Origin: Glossina fuscipes
Taxonomy: Eukaryota; Arthropoda; Insecta; Diptera; Glossinidae
Direction of reading: 5' to 3'
Length of the DNA stretch: 64,000 nucleotides
Assembly (NCBI RefSeq): GCF_014805625.2
Contig: NW_023998476.1
Coordinates: 454,132 to 518,131 of the forward strand
Both the position numbers and the translations under genes were made by a program. The notes under the pieces were generated by a model, which was not told where the DNA came from, made no database searches, and saw only the letters and a list, made by a program, of their open reading frames with translations. Of the stretch, positions 25,435 through 35,044 are shown one piece after another; the stretch's first letter is position 1; each line of letters starts with the position of its first letter.

Positions 25435-25440
<6 letters not shown>
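24579..25440. other. Intergenic region downstream of DNAI1
   Basis: There is no convincing gene. Frames at about 24930-25350 overlap on both strands without a recognisable domain. A TTATTATTATTATTAATTTAG block at about 25366-25386, followed by GCACTAGCATCTAAGAC, looks like the diverged 3' end of a LINE similar to the one ending near 25565. Confidence 0.5.
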
Positions 25441-25472
<32 letters not shown>

Positions 25473-25560
25473 TTTACTAAAAACCCTACCGCACTTGAGA
25501 TTTGAACTCGCGACCACTGAGTTATTAATCGAGACACCTCCTCCTGCCTACTCGCCCACA
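25441..25560 (-). mobile_element. tRNA-derived SINE, copy B, with a 31-nt poly(A) tail
   Basis: On the minus strand the element reads CGAGTAGGCAGGAGGAGGTG, then TCTCGATTAATAACTCAGTG, then GTCGCGAGTTCAAATCTC (B box), TGCGGTAGGG, and ends in an uninterrupted A-run (T31 at about 25441-25471 on the plus strand). The long pure tail suggests the youngest of the four copies in the window. CTCGATTAATAACTC..TGGTCGCGAGTTC resembles the anticodon and T arm of tRNA-Ile(AAU). Confidence 0.7.
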
Positions 25561-25561
25561 C

Positions 25562-25690
25562 AGACGGATATATATCTTATTATTATTATTATTATTTTAA
25601 TTTTAGACTAATGAAATGAATTCTTAGACTTAAAAACAGACATTGAGCACTAGCAACACAGGCTATATATTATTGAATATTGGCTGCTCA
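25562..25690 (-). mobile_element. Short 3' end of an I-like LINE
   Basis: On the minus strand it has GCCTGTGTTGCTAGTGCTCA, then TGTC...AAGTCTAAGAATTCATTTC, ending in AAAATTAAAATAATAATAATAA (TAA tail). The same terminus closes the copies at 35045-37560 and 59890-60240. Only about 100 bp remain, a typical 5'-truncated target-primed insertion. Confidence 0.6.
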
Positions 25691-25878
25691 AGGTACGAAG
25701 GGGCGAATACAAAGTAAGCGCAGGATATGAGTTAGGTAAAAAATTTTCAATATTGGAATAAAACGGATTATAAACAAACAGAAATAAAGTTTTTCTACAG
25801 TTAATTCTTCGGTCTTAATTCTATAGAATGCTTGGCCAGCTTTGTGCCGTAGCTTGTTGTTTTTTACATCCACCACCG

Positions 25879-26040
25879 AATGAGAATAAACGTATATTCG
25901 TTCTCATTTGTTTTGCATGTATTGTGCCGCTTTGAGAATAAACGTATATTCGTTCTCTTTTGTTTTGCATGTATTGTGCCNNNNNNNNNNGAGAATAAAC
26001 GTATATTCGTTCTCTTTTGTTTTGCATGTATTGTGCCATT
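25879..26040. repeat. Tandem repeat array spanning a 10-N assembly gap
   Basis: Three copies of a unit of about 52 bp are visible. Each starts with the near-palindrome GAGAATAAACGTATATTCGT followed by TCTC, and continues TTTGTTTTGCATGTATTGTG. Copies start at about 25879, 25934 and 25991. N's occupy 25981-25990, and the 47 bases before and after the gap are identical. The real copy number is unknown. Confidence 0.9.
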
Positions 26041-26155
26041 AGCGAACCCTTAACCTCAAGCACAGGTGAGAGATTGTTTTTAAAGGGCACGCGAACATGT
26101 CAGGACATATTCGTTTTCATAAAATTAAAGTTTGATGAAAGCCGTATTTCTAGAT

Positions 26156-26400
26156 GCGAGACGGCAGACAAGAAAGAGGATGAAAAAATGGAAGTGGATG
26201 AAGATAATAAGGATTCGACTGCGACAGCGAAGAAGGACGAAGACAAGTCGAAAACTGATGAAAAGGTTGATGAGAAAAAGAAAAAAGACCCGGCTAGAGT
26301 CGTGCGACAGCAGTTAAAAGTCATAAGGTGGCTGAAAATCAAACTTACATGCCTCTAAAAGATGTCACCAGGAGGCATAACTGCATTGTAGATACTACAA
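26156..26400 (+). pseudogene. Rpn2: Frameshifted fragment of proteasome subunit Rpn2 (PSMD1), C-terminal region
   Basis: The frame gives KKEDEKMEVDEDNKDS, a Lys/Asp/Glu-rich stretch, then DPARVVRQQLKVI. After a one-base shift it gives AENQTYMPLKDVT, then another shift to GGI. Rpn2 orthologues have exactly this order: an acidic/basic KEKEKMEVDE linker, NPARV...QLKVL, then Y.P.K...IGGI near the C-terminus. Rpn2 is a scaffold of the 19S regulatory particle. There are no flanking exons, the expected Asn is Asp, and at least two frameshifts separate conserved blocks, so this is a decayed piece. Confidence 0.6.
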
Positions 26401-26699
26401 CAAAAAAAAAGGGCAATAATCCTGCAAGTACTTGTTCGGTAACAATAACAAACGCAAGAACAACAGTAGTAAATTTGTTGTAATTGCCTTCCCTACAGCG
26501 TTTTGAGTGATATTGCTGCTCTTTATATTTTTGAGTTTATTATTTTTGGCGTTCCGTCGTTTTATCACTTTTTCCGTTAAAAAAATTTCTTTGATCACAA
26601 CATTTTTAAGATAAATGTTATGCCACCACTTGTGATATAAGAATACATTAAGTTTGCGTGGACGAGCGTAATACGAAGAAGGATTTGAGATTGAGGCCG

Positions 26700-26875
26700 A
26701 AAGTGATTCTGGACCGATCTAAGTTAGTCCGCCCGTCACGCGTTTGGACCATGGACGAGCGCTAGCGTTCGGATCGGATACTTTTTGAACCGCTTCCCAT
26801 GTAATGCCTTCTTTCCAAAAGTCGTGTTACGAATAATTGTAGGGTGATTTAGGGTGTTTAAGGTTTATGGTTTCT
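26700..26875 (+). repeat. Diverged family Q repeat
   Basis: It contains GATTCTGGACCGATCTAAG, GTTCGGATCGGATAC and ends TGTAGGGTGATTTAGGGTG. It sits immediately beside the 3' end of the LINE copy that follows. It is weakly conserved. Confidence 0.35.
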
Positions 26876-26879
26876 ATTT

Positions 26880-29345
26880 TTGATTTCAACTATCGGCTCT
26901 AATTTAAAAAAATGGATATTAGATAATAAGCTTAGTAGTATTAATAAAGTAATGTATAGAATTGATATTCTGTTCTGAAACTGATTGTAGAATGTTCAAA
27001 GGGTTAATCGTTCCAAATGCAATACTTCTAGCCGAGGAAAAGTTGAGGCAGTCGCAGAGAATGTGCTTTATAGTAAGAGTTTGTCCACAACAGCAGATTG
27101 GGGGAGAAGACTTCTTCAGGATCCATTGCTGAGTTGCAATTTTATGACCAAGGCGAATTCTCGAGAATGTTTGGATCTTGGTTTTCTCAACATTTGTTGG
27201 ATATAGAGGTGGAGTTAATTGAGGGTTAATGCAAGAGTAGTGTTGATGATGGTATTGTAAATTTCCTTCTGCAATTTTCTCTTTAACTTTTCTTCCAATG
27301 TATCTTTGAAGATCCAACTTTTCCATGACATCATCCATAATTAGAGGAGCAGAAGCAGCATACTTTGCTGCTCGATCAGCCCGCTCATTTCCCAGTAAAC
27401 CGATGTGACTTGGTACCCATAACATTTTAATTTTTCCGTCGGGTGTAGTAATTATATTCCTTAATTTGTTGAAGGTGCTCCATCTCGAAGTCGAAGGATT
27501 CCGAATAGCTTGTAATACAGACAAACTGTCGGTTACAATGACGGTTTTGAGTTTGTTTTTATGGGCAAGGTTGGCAGCGTGAAGGATAGCTCTGGCTTCG
27601 GTTATGAACGTTGAAGTACTTTCGTGAAATATGTGGTTGAGAAGAACCCGTCCTGTAGCATCTACCACCGCACAAGCAGGAGGCAGACCAGGAGATTTTG
27701 AGCCGTCTGTGTACAAAAGATTCCAACCAGTATTGTCCAATACTTGGGTTTTCTCAGCTATTAGACTCCTGAAGACGTAATTTGGAGTATCTTCTTTCTT
27801 GTGCATAGACAGTGAGATGTCAAAAGAGCAGTCTTTCAAAATCCAGGGAGGTTTAACACCAAAAGAGCGGGAAATTTTCAAGGGAATGTTCAATTCCTTT
27901 GCGATGCACAAACAATGGTCAATTGCAGATGGTGACTTTGGAATTTTCTTCGCAATAATAATCTCTCTTACGTCATCACCGAGAATGGATTTGTTTGAAT
28001 TAAGAAGCTAAGGGACTATTTTGGCTTTTAACTCATACAGTCTATTTTCTAAAGTTGGGAGACCAGTTTCAATTATAATATTATTTATGGGCATCGTCCG
28101 AAAAACATAGCACTTTGCTCTGAGGGCTTGGTGATAGACCGGTTTAAGGATGTTGATATTATATTTGCAGCTATTGCCATAAATTATCAAAGCATAGTCA
28201 ATCTTGCTTAACACAAGCATTTTTGTAAGATAAGCAATAGTGTTAATATGCGCATGGCTTCTCCAAGCAACGTACTGTATGAAATTTACCCTTGTTAAAA
28301 GGGAGTTTTTTAACCGAAGACAGTGTGCTTTCCAACGATAATTGTTGGAAAACGTGAGCCCGAGAACATGGAGCGTCTGCACATTTAGTACTGGTAGGTC
28401 GTTAATATGCATCAGTAGGTTTCCTGCATCGCACATTTGTTTTCGACATATGTGCATTTTTTTTGATTTTTGTATAGAAATTTTAGCTCCTGACGAGTTT
28501 GCCCACCTGGAGATCTCACATGCAATAGATTCGAGGATGTTGATTGCTTTCGTGTTGTCTTTTTCTTTTGTAAAAATGTATACATCGTCCGCGTAGAGGC
28601 AATGTTCCACTCTTGGTACACGGCAAAGAATTTTGCTAATTTCATTGAAAGCGATCTGGAAAAGCGTGACAGAGAGACGAGATCCTTGCGGAATGCCATT
28701 CATTAGCGGAAAGGAATCAGAAAGATGATTGTTGATTCTAACTTTGAACCGCCGATGCGACATGAATGATTTGATGTAGTTGAAGAATTTGGGTCCAACA
28801 TTCCATGATTTCAAGAGTCTTAAGATAACATGAAGACCAACTCTATCAAATGCTTTTTCGTAATCAATTGAGAGAATTGTTACGTGATTTCGTTCGGAAA
28901 TTGCTTTGCTTGTGAAATAATCAATATGTAACAGAGCGTCGATGCACCCTCTACCCCGCTTGAAACTAACTTGTTGCTTTGTTATCAGGTTCTTGGACTC
29001 AAGAAACCAAGATAATCTAGATGCCATAATCTTCTCTAATACCTTAGAGAGGCAAGGTAAAAGAGAAATTGGGCGATAATCTGATGCGATGGAGATATTT
29101 TTTGACTTTGGAATTGGAACAACTGTTGCCAGTTTCCACATGTAGGGTATATGGCCAGTCATAAATACCGTATTATATAGGTCCAGCAATTTCTTTTTAC
29201 TAGACTTAGACATAGCACTGATCATTTGGTATGAGATGCGGTCTAGACCAGGTGTCTTCCCCTTCAAATTGGAGAGACAACTTCCAAGTTCTGAGGTAGA
29301 TACGCTATTTTCCAGGAGCATGGCACATCTTCCTCGGTCTTAAGA
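26880..29345 (-). mobile_element. 5'-truncated I-like LINE with nearly intact RT and RNase H
   Basis: Minus-strand element: the RT starts within about 25 bp of the 5' truncation (about 29345), followed by a linker, RNase H, a Cys-rich tail and a short 3' UTR (about 26880-26918). The second copy at 35045-37560 supplies the ORF1 and endonuclease region missing here. RT plus RNase H plus a TAA-type 3' end (seen in sister copies) points to the I clade of non-LTR retrotransposons. No target-site duplication is obvious. The 5' truncation lies about 58 bp from the left inverted repeat at 29403. Confidence 0.85.
26919..29321 (-). CDS. I-like LINE ORF2 C-terminal part: reverse transcriptase, RNase H and Cys-rich tail, one in-frame stop
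   Basis: The frame from 29321 runs 437 codons to a single TAG at 28008-28010, then continues in the same frame to the stop at 26919 (801 codons in all). RT blocks are SIDYEKAFDRVG (first catalytic Asp), MNGIPQGSRLS and CLYADDVYIF (the YADD catalytic pair). RNase H carries all four acidic positions: LLYTDGSKSP, TEARAILHA, VTDSLSVLQAI and SHIGLLGNERADRAAK. The C-terminus has CCCGQTLTIKHILCDC, a Cys/His motif usual after RNase H in this clade. The product of such an ORF copies LINE RNA at the insertion site. The endonuclease and ORF1 are absent, so it is not autonomous. Confidence 0.88.
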
Positions 29346-29402
29346 CGTTCTTATACTAGTTCAAAGAAATAAATACTACTTTATATAACCCATCGTCTAA
29401 CT

Positions 29403-29676
29403 CCTGTTGCTATATATTAATTTATATAATTTATATTTAAATATAAATTATTTATATAATACCTTTATTGGACATTTAAAATACTTTTTTAATATATATA
29501 ATAATATATATATATATATATAAAAGAAAATGTTAATCTTTTTAATGGTTTTGATGGTTTCCTGATTGTTTCCGATTCTTTTTCCTTGACATGGTCGCTT
29601 TCGCTCTTCTATCGTCACCTCTAGATGTTTAGTTTTTTGGAAAATAAGCAAACTAAAGTTATTCAATTTTATAAGT
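29403..29676 (+). repeat. Left inverted repeat of the 29.4-38.9 kb structure
   Basis: It is alignable over its whole length to the reverse complement of 38655-38907, with an insertion of about 10 bp (around 29605-29625) and scattered substitutions. The outer terminus is CCTGTTGC. It begins about 58 bp outside the 5' end of the LINE copy at 26880-29345. Confidence 0.75.
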
Positions 29677-30670
29677 ATGGGATGAATTCATATCTTGCGC
29701 TTCAAAAAACCTTGAGTTTCTTAAGAATATGATTGCCGTTAAGCAATTGGCCGCGTGTAAGGTTATTCAAATTGGGTCGGATTTATTTGGATATGTTAAA
29801 TGTTTAAAAAATAACATCGAAGAATATCAAAATAATGTAAAATAGCAAACAAACGAATCCACATTAATAAAATCTGTCATCGTGATTTAAAATATAACTA
29901 AACAAATAAAATTATAATTATAAAATGTAAATAAATAAAATGATTGCATTATTGCATTTTTGGCGATACCATTGTTTTTACATTTTTCCAACAATATATA
30001 TAAGCAAATAATGAATAAATGAGTAAACAAATTGCCCGTAACAAGAATATACTGACAGAGAGAGAGAGAGGCTATAACTTAATAATATTAATAATAATTC
30101 ATCTCGTGGTTTCTTTCTAACATTTCTTGGAAAATCTCTTCAACTCCTCTACCGCCTAAACATTATATTTATATATTTACATAAATTTAAGCAACATTTT
30201 CTGTTTGCAATATGCTTTGGTATCTCAATACCAAACCCTTATTAAACATTATTAAGCATTCTTCAACATTGTTAAACATGTCAAATATAAGCAGAGTTAA
30301 ACATCGAAACCTTATTAAACATATCATATATAGTGTTATGGAGTTTTATGATGAAAATAGATCTAAGATAATGATTTTATATACAAACGCTCTTTTTATT
30401 TGAAATATTTTTAATTTTTCTCAATTTTTCACTCGACTCATATTTTTGAGTTTCGTTTCTTTCTTTTTTTCGCAATTATTCAATTCCTACAACTGCTTTG
30501 TACATTAAATTAATTTTATAACGGAGAAAGAGACATTAAGCATATAAGCACGTTTTTCCACCTTGAGGTTGAAAGGCAAAGCACAGAGTCGCTTATAATA
30601 AATAAATGGTTAAATGCCCCACTTAACAAAAATGTTAATGCCAAGCAGCTAATGTTAAAGGCCCAACTTA

Positions 30671-30773
30671 ACAGATAACCGATTCCGTCAAATAACAGAT
30701 CAAACATAATCGATTCTGTTAAATAGCAGATCAAACATAATCGATTCTGTTAAATGCAAAGCCGTCGGCAAAA
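30671..30773 (+). repeat. 31-bp tandem repeats followed by the shared 18-bp motif (left arm)
   Basis: Two clean 31-bp units begin CAGATCAAACATAATCGATT and end CTGTTAAATAG. A degenerate unit precedes them (AACAGATAACCGATTCCGTC). The array leads directly into ATGCAAAGCCGTCGGCAAAA at 30754-30773. A unit of the right-arm array, read on the minus strand (GCAAACGTAATACTCTATGC then TAATTTACAGA), aligns with these. Confidence 0.7.
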
Positions 30774-31479
30774 CAAAGGAAAACTTTGGGATATTTAGTA
30801 ACTAATGTTTATTTATTTTTTATTAATAAATGTACGTTTTCATATAAAATTTCTTAATTTGTTCAATTTTACAAATTCTACAATTTATTTACTATTGAAA
30901 TCTGTTAAATAGCAGAAACCTTCTTTAAATCTGTTAAATCGTATATATATGAAGAGAAACAAGAAACAAAATATTTCAAATTTCTCTATTTTCCTTTAGC
31001 AAATTTTTCAACCCTTTTTGAAATCATGTATATATGAAAACACACACACAAAATTAATTTTTCCCTTAATCAATTCTTCGACCATTTTTCAACTTTCCTC
31101 ATCCTCGATTTGTCCAATCGTATCGAATAGCATTGCCATTTAAATGGTTTTTAGAATTGTAGTGGCAAGTGTGATTTTGATTATAATTCATGCAAGGTAG
31201 CGGTTTGTAGAATATATTTTGTTTTGGTGCATTATTACTATCTAAGATGCAGTAATAAGTAGAAGTAAAATAATGTAAGTGTGTAGGCATATTGCTCAGC
31301 TAATTGCAACATGTTTATCGAGACAATTTATAAGATGTTTCCCCCGAAAAAGATAAGGTATGGTTATACTTATATATATTACTGGCCGCGCAGAAGAGTG
31401 GACGCGCGGAGGCGTGGACGATCGCTAAAAGTGCTATGCCCTCTGCACAAGGTTTCTCAATAAAAAACACTAACTTAAT

Positions 31480-32320
31480 AGGTGTGTTGGACAGTTATGT
31501 TGGTGGTTACAAATGTTTGGGCAACACCAAGAATCAGTTCCGCAATACACATGAATTGTTAACTCGGCGGATGTAGAGTTATTAGTTTCGTCGTTAATAG
31601 ATCAATCGTTGGAATCGTTGGATGGTGGTGGTGTTGAGAGTCAGATAATGTTTGGAGGTGAAGTGTGCGGTGAAAACGTAAGTAACTCATATTTAATAAG
31701 AGAAGGATGGCATAAACTGGGATTCACGCTTTAGGAAATCCTTGGATTTATTAGTTTATTAAAGGGCAAATATACGAAGCTATGGATAATCGTGGCTTAG
31801 CAATGGATTGTTATGTTCAGACTTTGTATAAATCGCTTTACTGCAGATGAGGCCCTCGAAGCCTTAGTTCAACATGAAATGCTTATGGCTTGGGAAGGTT
31901 AACATTATGATTGCTTTTTTGTCAACTTTTCCTCATTTTCTCCTTATATCACGTTTTGTTATTTCAGAAAAGGAGCTTATGCAGCAATTGCCTTTGGAAC
32001 AGCAATCATCCTATGTCGATGCTAAATTAATTGCTAAGCTGTATGAAACCAAATGGAAAAAGTATTATGAAACCATAGGGCCGGTAATTTGTAAATATTT
32101 TTCCCATTGTAGTAATTTGAAGGAAATCTTTCCATAGGCAAGCAATAGTGAGCAAACACCGATAGGAAATTGGGGCAACTTTAAAACTATTAAAGAGTTG
32201 AATGAAAAAATCGAAAACACACGAGCATCTGAAGCCAATATACACAAAAATGTGATGCCAAAATTTATAACACCTTCATCGTCGCATATTATGTCACCGG
32301 CAATCAATCATGCGCAATCT
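31480..32320 (+). pseudogene. CDC16: CDC16/APC6 gene fragment with introns retained
   Basis: Exon-like pieces are: about 31480-31677 (NSADVELLVSSLIDQSLESL, donor GAAAAC|GTAAGT); 31755-31897 (FIKGQIYEAMDNRGLAMDC then YVQTLYKSLYC, donor GGGAAG|GTTAAC); 31968-32083 (EKELMQQLPLEQQ, LIAKLYETKWKKYY, donor CCG|GTAATT); and from 32138 (NWGNFKTIKELNEKI). The series matches the middle of CDC16 (GKIYDALDNRTLA..YKEALKLDVYC.EA.DLL..HHML.AQEEKELLESLPL...ENKLKKY), a TPR subunit of the anaphase-promoting complex. A frameshift at TACTGCAGATGA (about 31843-31854) and another near 31565 break it. The N-terminus and all downstream TPRs are missing. Retained introns show it came from a DNA copy, not from mRNA. 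Confidence 0.72.
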
Positions 32321-32339
32321 TTTTCTGGCATTGCCTTAT

Positions 32340-32902
32340 CATTTTTTGCCTTCTTTATTCCACAGAGTCTTTGAAGATTTCAAAGTTCCCAGCTTTTCTT
32401 TGCACGTTAGCTTAACGCGCGCCGAGACATCAGGACGTAATCGGGCTAAAGACGCATGTGATTCCAATACTTGCTTACTTATATCGCTTTGTTTAACTCG
32501 CGTGGAGCCGCATAATTTATAAGAAAGTATACAACTAAAAAGATTTTCATAAAATCGCTCATATTGTTAAAGCCAAGCGTCGCTTCAACGGCAACATGCT
32601 TTTTCTTAGTTAGTTTTATTAAAGAGTCTTTTTTCAGCACTTTCAGCATTCCAATTATCTCTGAACGGTGTATTAGTTTTGTTATGAAATTTATGCATAA
32701 CTTCACAGTAAAAATCGAACAACGTGCTGCGCGCTGCAAGGCACATGAGATGAGCATCTTTGAATTGATTTATTTTAAAACAGCCAAAGCTATGCACAGC
32801 AACTAAAACTCTTTCCATCGAATCAAACACAAGTGTAAAGCTTGCACGATCATCTGCGGCTTGTAATTGATCTGGATCCAACACCATTTTTATTGATGAC
32901 AC
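32340..32902 (-). pseudogene. Unidentified decayed coding fragment next to the CDC16 piece
   Basis: On the minus strand the frame from 32902 reads MVLDPDQLQAADDRASFTLV, then FDSMERVLVAVHSFG, ARSTLFDFYCEVMHKFHNKT, FRDNWNAESAEKRLFNKT and then a stop. Two more segments follow in shifted frames: HVAVEATLGFNNMSDFMKI (about 32610-32550) and SKQVLESHASLARLRPDVSA then RVKLTCKEKLGTLKS (about 32475-32365). Composition and continuity across the shifts look protein-derived. I do not recognise the family. It lies opposite in orientation to the CDC16 fragment and within about 20 bp of it. Confidence 0.45.
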
Positions 32903-32929
32903 AATGAACAGCCAATAGGCAGATGGACA

Positions 32930-33270
32930 GACGAATAGACGGACATGTTTAGGTGCATTTCAAATTTAAAACTGGTCAAGAATTTGCATACTTTACGGGG
33001 TTTTTGAAGCTGATTTCTGCGCTTTATAGAGAGAGGTGTGGTGAATTTCTTCCATTTTTTTCCATGAATGGTGCAGCATCGCCCATAGAATTTGCGTTCA
33101 AGTTTTTGTACATTTATTTGCTGTAGTTAATGAGAAATGAACAAAAAAACAATTTTTCGTACCTTTTGGAAAACAGAGGTCTTCTCAGCTTACGTGATAC
33201 TGAAGGCGGTTTGCCCCATTTTCAATACGAACCTGCGTGCAAGAACTTCCAATTTTTGTGCCATATTTGA
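32930..33270 (+). repeat. Family R repeat relatives
   Basis: It contains GACGGACATGTTTAGGTGC, TTCAAATTTAAAACTGG, TTTACGGGGTTTTTGAAGC, and CAAGTTTTTGTACATTTATT. Parts match the copy at 56020-56520 (CAAATTTTTGTACATTTGTC, TGCTGTAGTTTATG). Confidence 0.4.
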
Positions 33271-33280
33271 GGACGATAGC

Positions 33281-33384
33281 TTCCTTTTTGGTGTAGGTTC
33301 CTTGTTCTTGTTCCTTTTAGGTACAGGTTGCTTGTTGTTCTTCCTTTTTGGAGCAGGTCGCTTGTTCTTCTTCCTTTTTGGTTC
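33281..33384. repeat. 30-bp minisatellite, about 3.5 copies
   Basis: Units TTCCTTTTTGGTGTAGGTTC plus CTTGTTCTTG repeat at 33281, 33311 and 33341, with a partial unit at 33371. Because 30 is a multiple of three, the minus strand stays open and reads as a (KRKNNKQPVP)-like decapeptide repeat. I treat the peptide as a by-product because no start, domain or homologous protein is evident. Confidence 0.85.
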
Positions 33385-35044
33385 TTCTCCTTTAAAGTAT
33401 TTATTGGTATACATTTGTGTTTGACTCAATAAAAACGCAGAAAGGGACAAATTACGATGATCTTTCTATGGAAGAGTTTTGTAAAGATACCATATCGCAA
33501 CAGAAGCTTTAGAATTTTAAAAGTCATCTAAAATACCCCTTGTTATTAAGTCCCTGTTTTTGTGCAAGGCAGATTCTTCTCATCATATCTAGACAATTAC
33601 GTTTATCAGGAATTCCAGCCGATTAATGTACCACTTGCATTGGTCTGGTGGCGAGCGGCGGCATATCTCGTTTGTCAATCAATGAATGCGTGTCTGAATC
33701 TAACCAAAATCAAGAAATGTGTGTGTGGAAACTACCAAAAATCAAGGAATGTGTGTCAGATTCTCTGATTAAATAAATTATGATATGTTCGAATGAGAAG
33801 TTTTAGGAAGATTCCCTGAGAATCTCTTTTCATGGGTGACGTTGGTATTGGTCTTAAATAAGTTTCTAAACAGCTCGGCTGTTTCCGCCAAGTCTGTCAA
33901 CTCCCGTTAGTGCCAATACAGAGATCGAGTAGAAGTTGTCCCTAGGTAAATAATTTGGGCGGATAGAATGCCTTTTTGATGTAGCGAATGAAATGCTTTG
34001 TGGAATTATTAATTCATAACAATTGATTTTATTTAATTTTGGCATGGCTATTTATACCTAAATTTTACAAAATACCTTATTGCTAGCGTAAGCATAAAGT
34101 TGTGACGGATTACTTTAATTAGGGCGCCTAGCATTGTATTGCATTTCGAAATTTAATTTTCAGCTAATTGAAGTGTGACATAATTCGTCTTTTTCTTTTT
34201 GCAAGTGAATTATGCTGATTTTACATAATTCTGTCACACTTTAAACATAACGCATAACAACGATATGCGATTACACTCCAATTTAAGTTATGGTCGCTTA
34301 TCACAGTTTTCCATACCACCCTTGAGCCACCGTGATAGGCGCTTTGCCAATTGTTTTGAATGGCTGGCTCCCCTGTAGGCCTACACCATTATAAACGTAA
34401 CTTAAAACTATAACACAATATTTGCAATAATAAACAAAACCACGCTAATTAACATAATATAAATATATAATATAAATGTGTATAATACGGAGCAAATTTT
34501 TTATGGGAAATAGCTTTAAAAGAGAAGAAATGCGAATAGATGGTTCTCATGAAAAGAATAAGAAGAAAGAAGAATAAAGTCTTTGACAAGAATATTATTT
34601 TTACTAAATTTAGACAGTTTAGCTCCCACTTTTGGAATGACTTTCATTAAAACTATACCTATGAATAAGGTGTAGTTGTAACATTGTACTGTGAAAATAC
34701 TTTCAATGCTTTCGGCCCAATAGCTGGAGGTTTAATGACGACCCGGGCGTCACTGATCGCATGGCCACTAGAACGATGGCGTGTGTTGACAAGCGCAATG
34801 CCGAAGACACGTCAGCCTCTCCACATAGCCAAATAAACTAACTAATTATCATTAATGTTGAACAATTTGTCGAAATTTACGCCATCTCTACTATTACGTA
34901 CGTGGTCTTTTTAAAATGACTGATATGAACTCCCTTTAAATATATTTAATAATTATAAATAATTTCCCCGTTAAAAATTTGAAATTCTTATCAATTTATT
35001 ATTAAAACTAAATATGTAATTTGATAAGATCTTCAAGTCAAATT
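33385..35044. other. Region with no supported gene
   Basis: A segment of about 35 bp at 33650-33685 (GAGCGGCGGCATATCTCGTT) matches the sequence at 288-312. GC-richer blocks at about 34310-34390 and 34720-34840 look like fragments of unidentified elements. The rest is AT-rich. Confidence 0.45.

Noticed and set aside
25441..25560. Functional tRNA gene suggested by A and B boxes
   Set aside because: No closed acceptor stem or cloverleaf, an A tail, and diverged copies elsewhere show it is a SINE.
25821..26090. 89-codon minus-strand frame with a repeated AQYMQNKRERIYVYS segment
   Set aside because: It is created by the tandem repeat and runs through the N gap.
29403..30780. CRISPR-like array from the regularly spaced 31-bp repeats
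   Set aside because: Units are directly abutting without unique spacers, the DNA is eukaryotic, and no cas genes exist. These are minisatellites.
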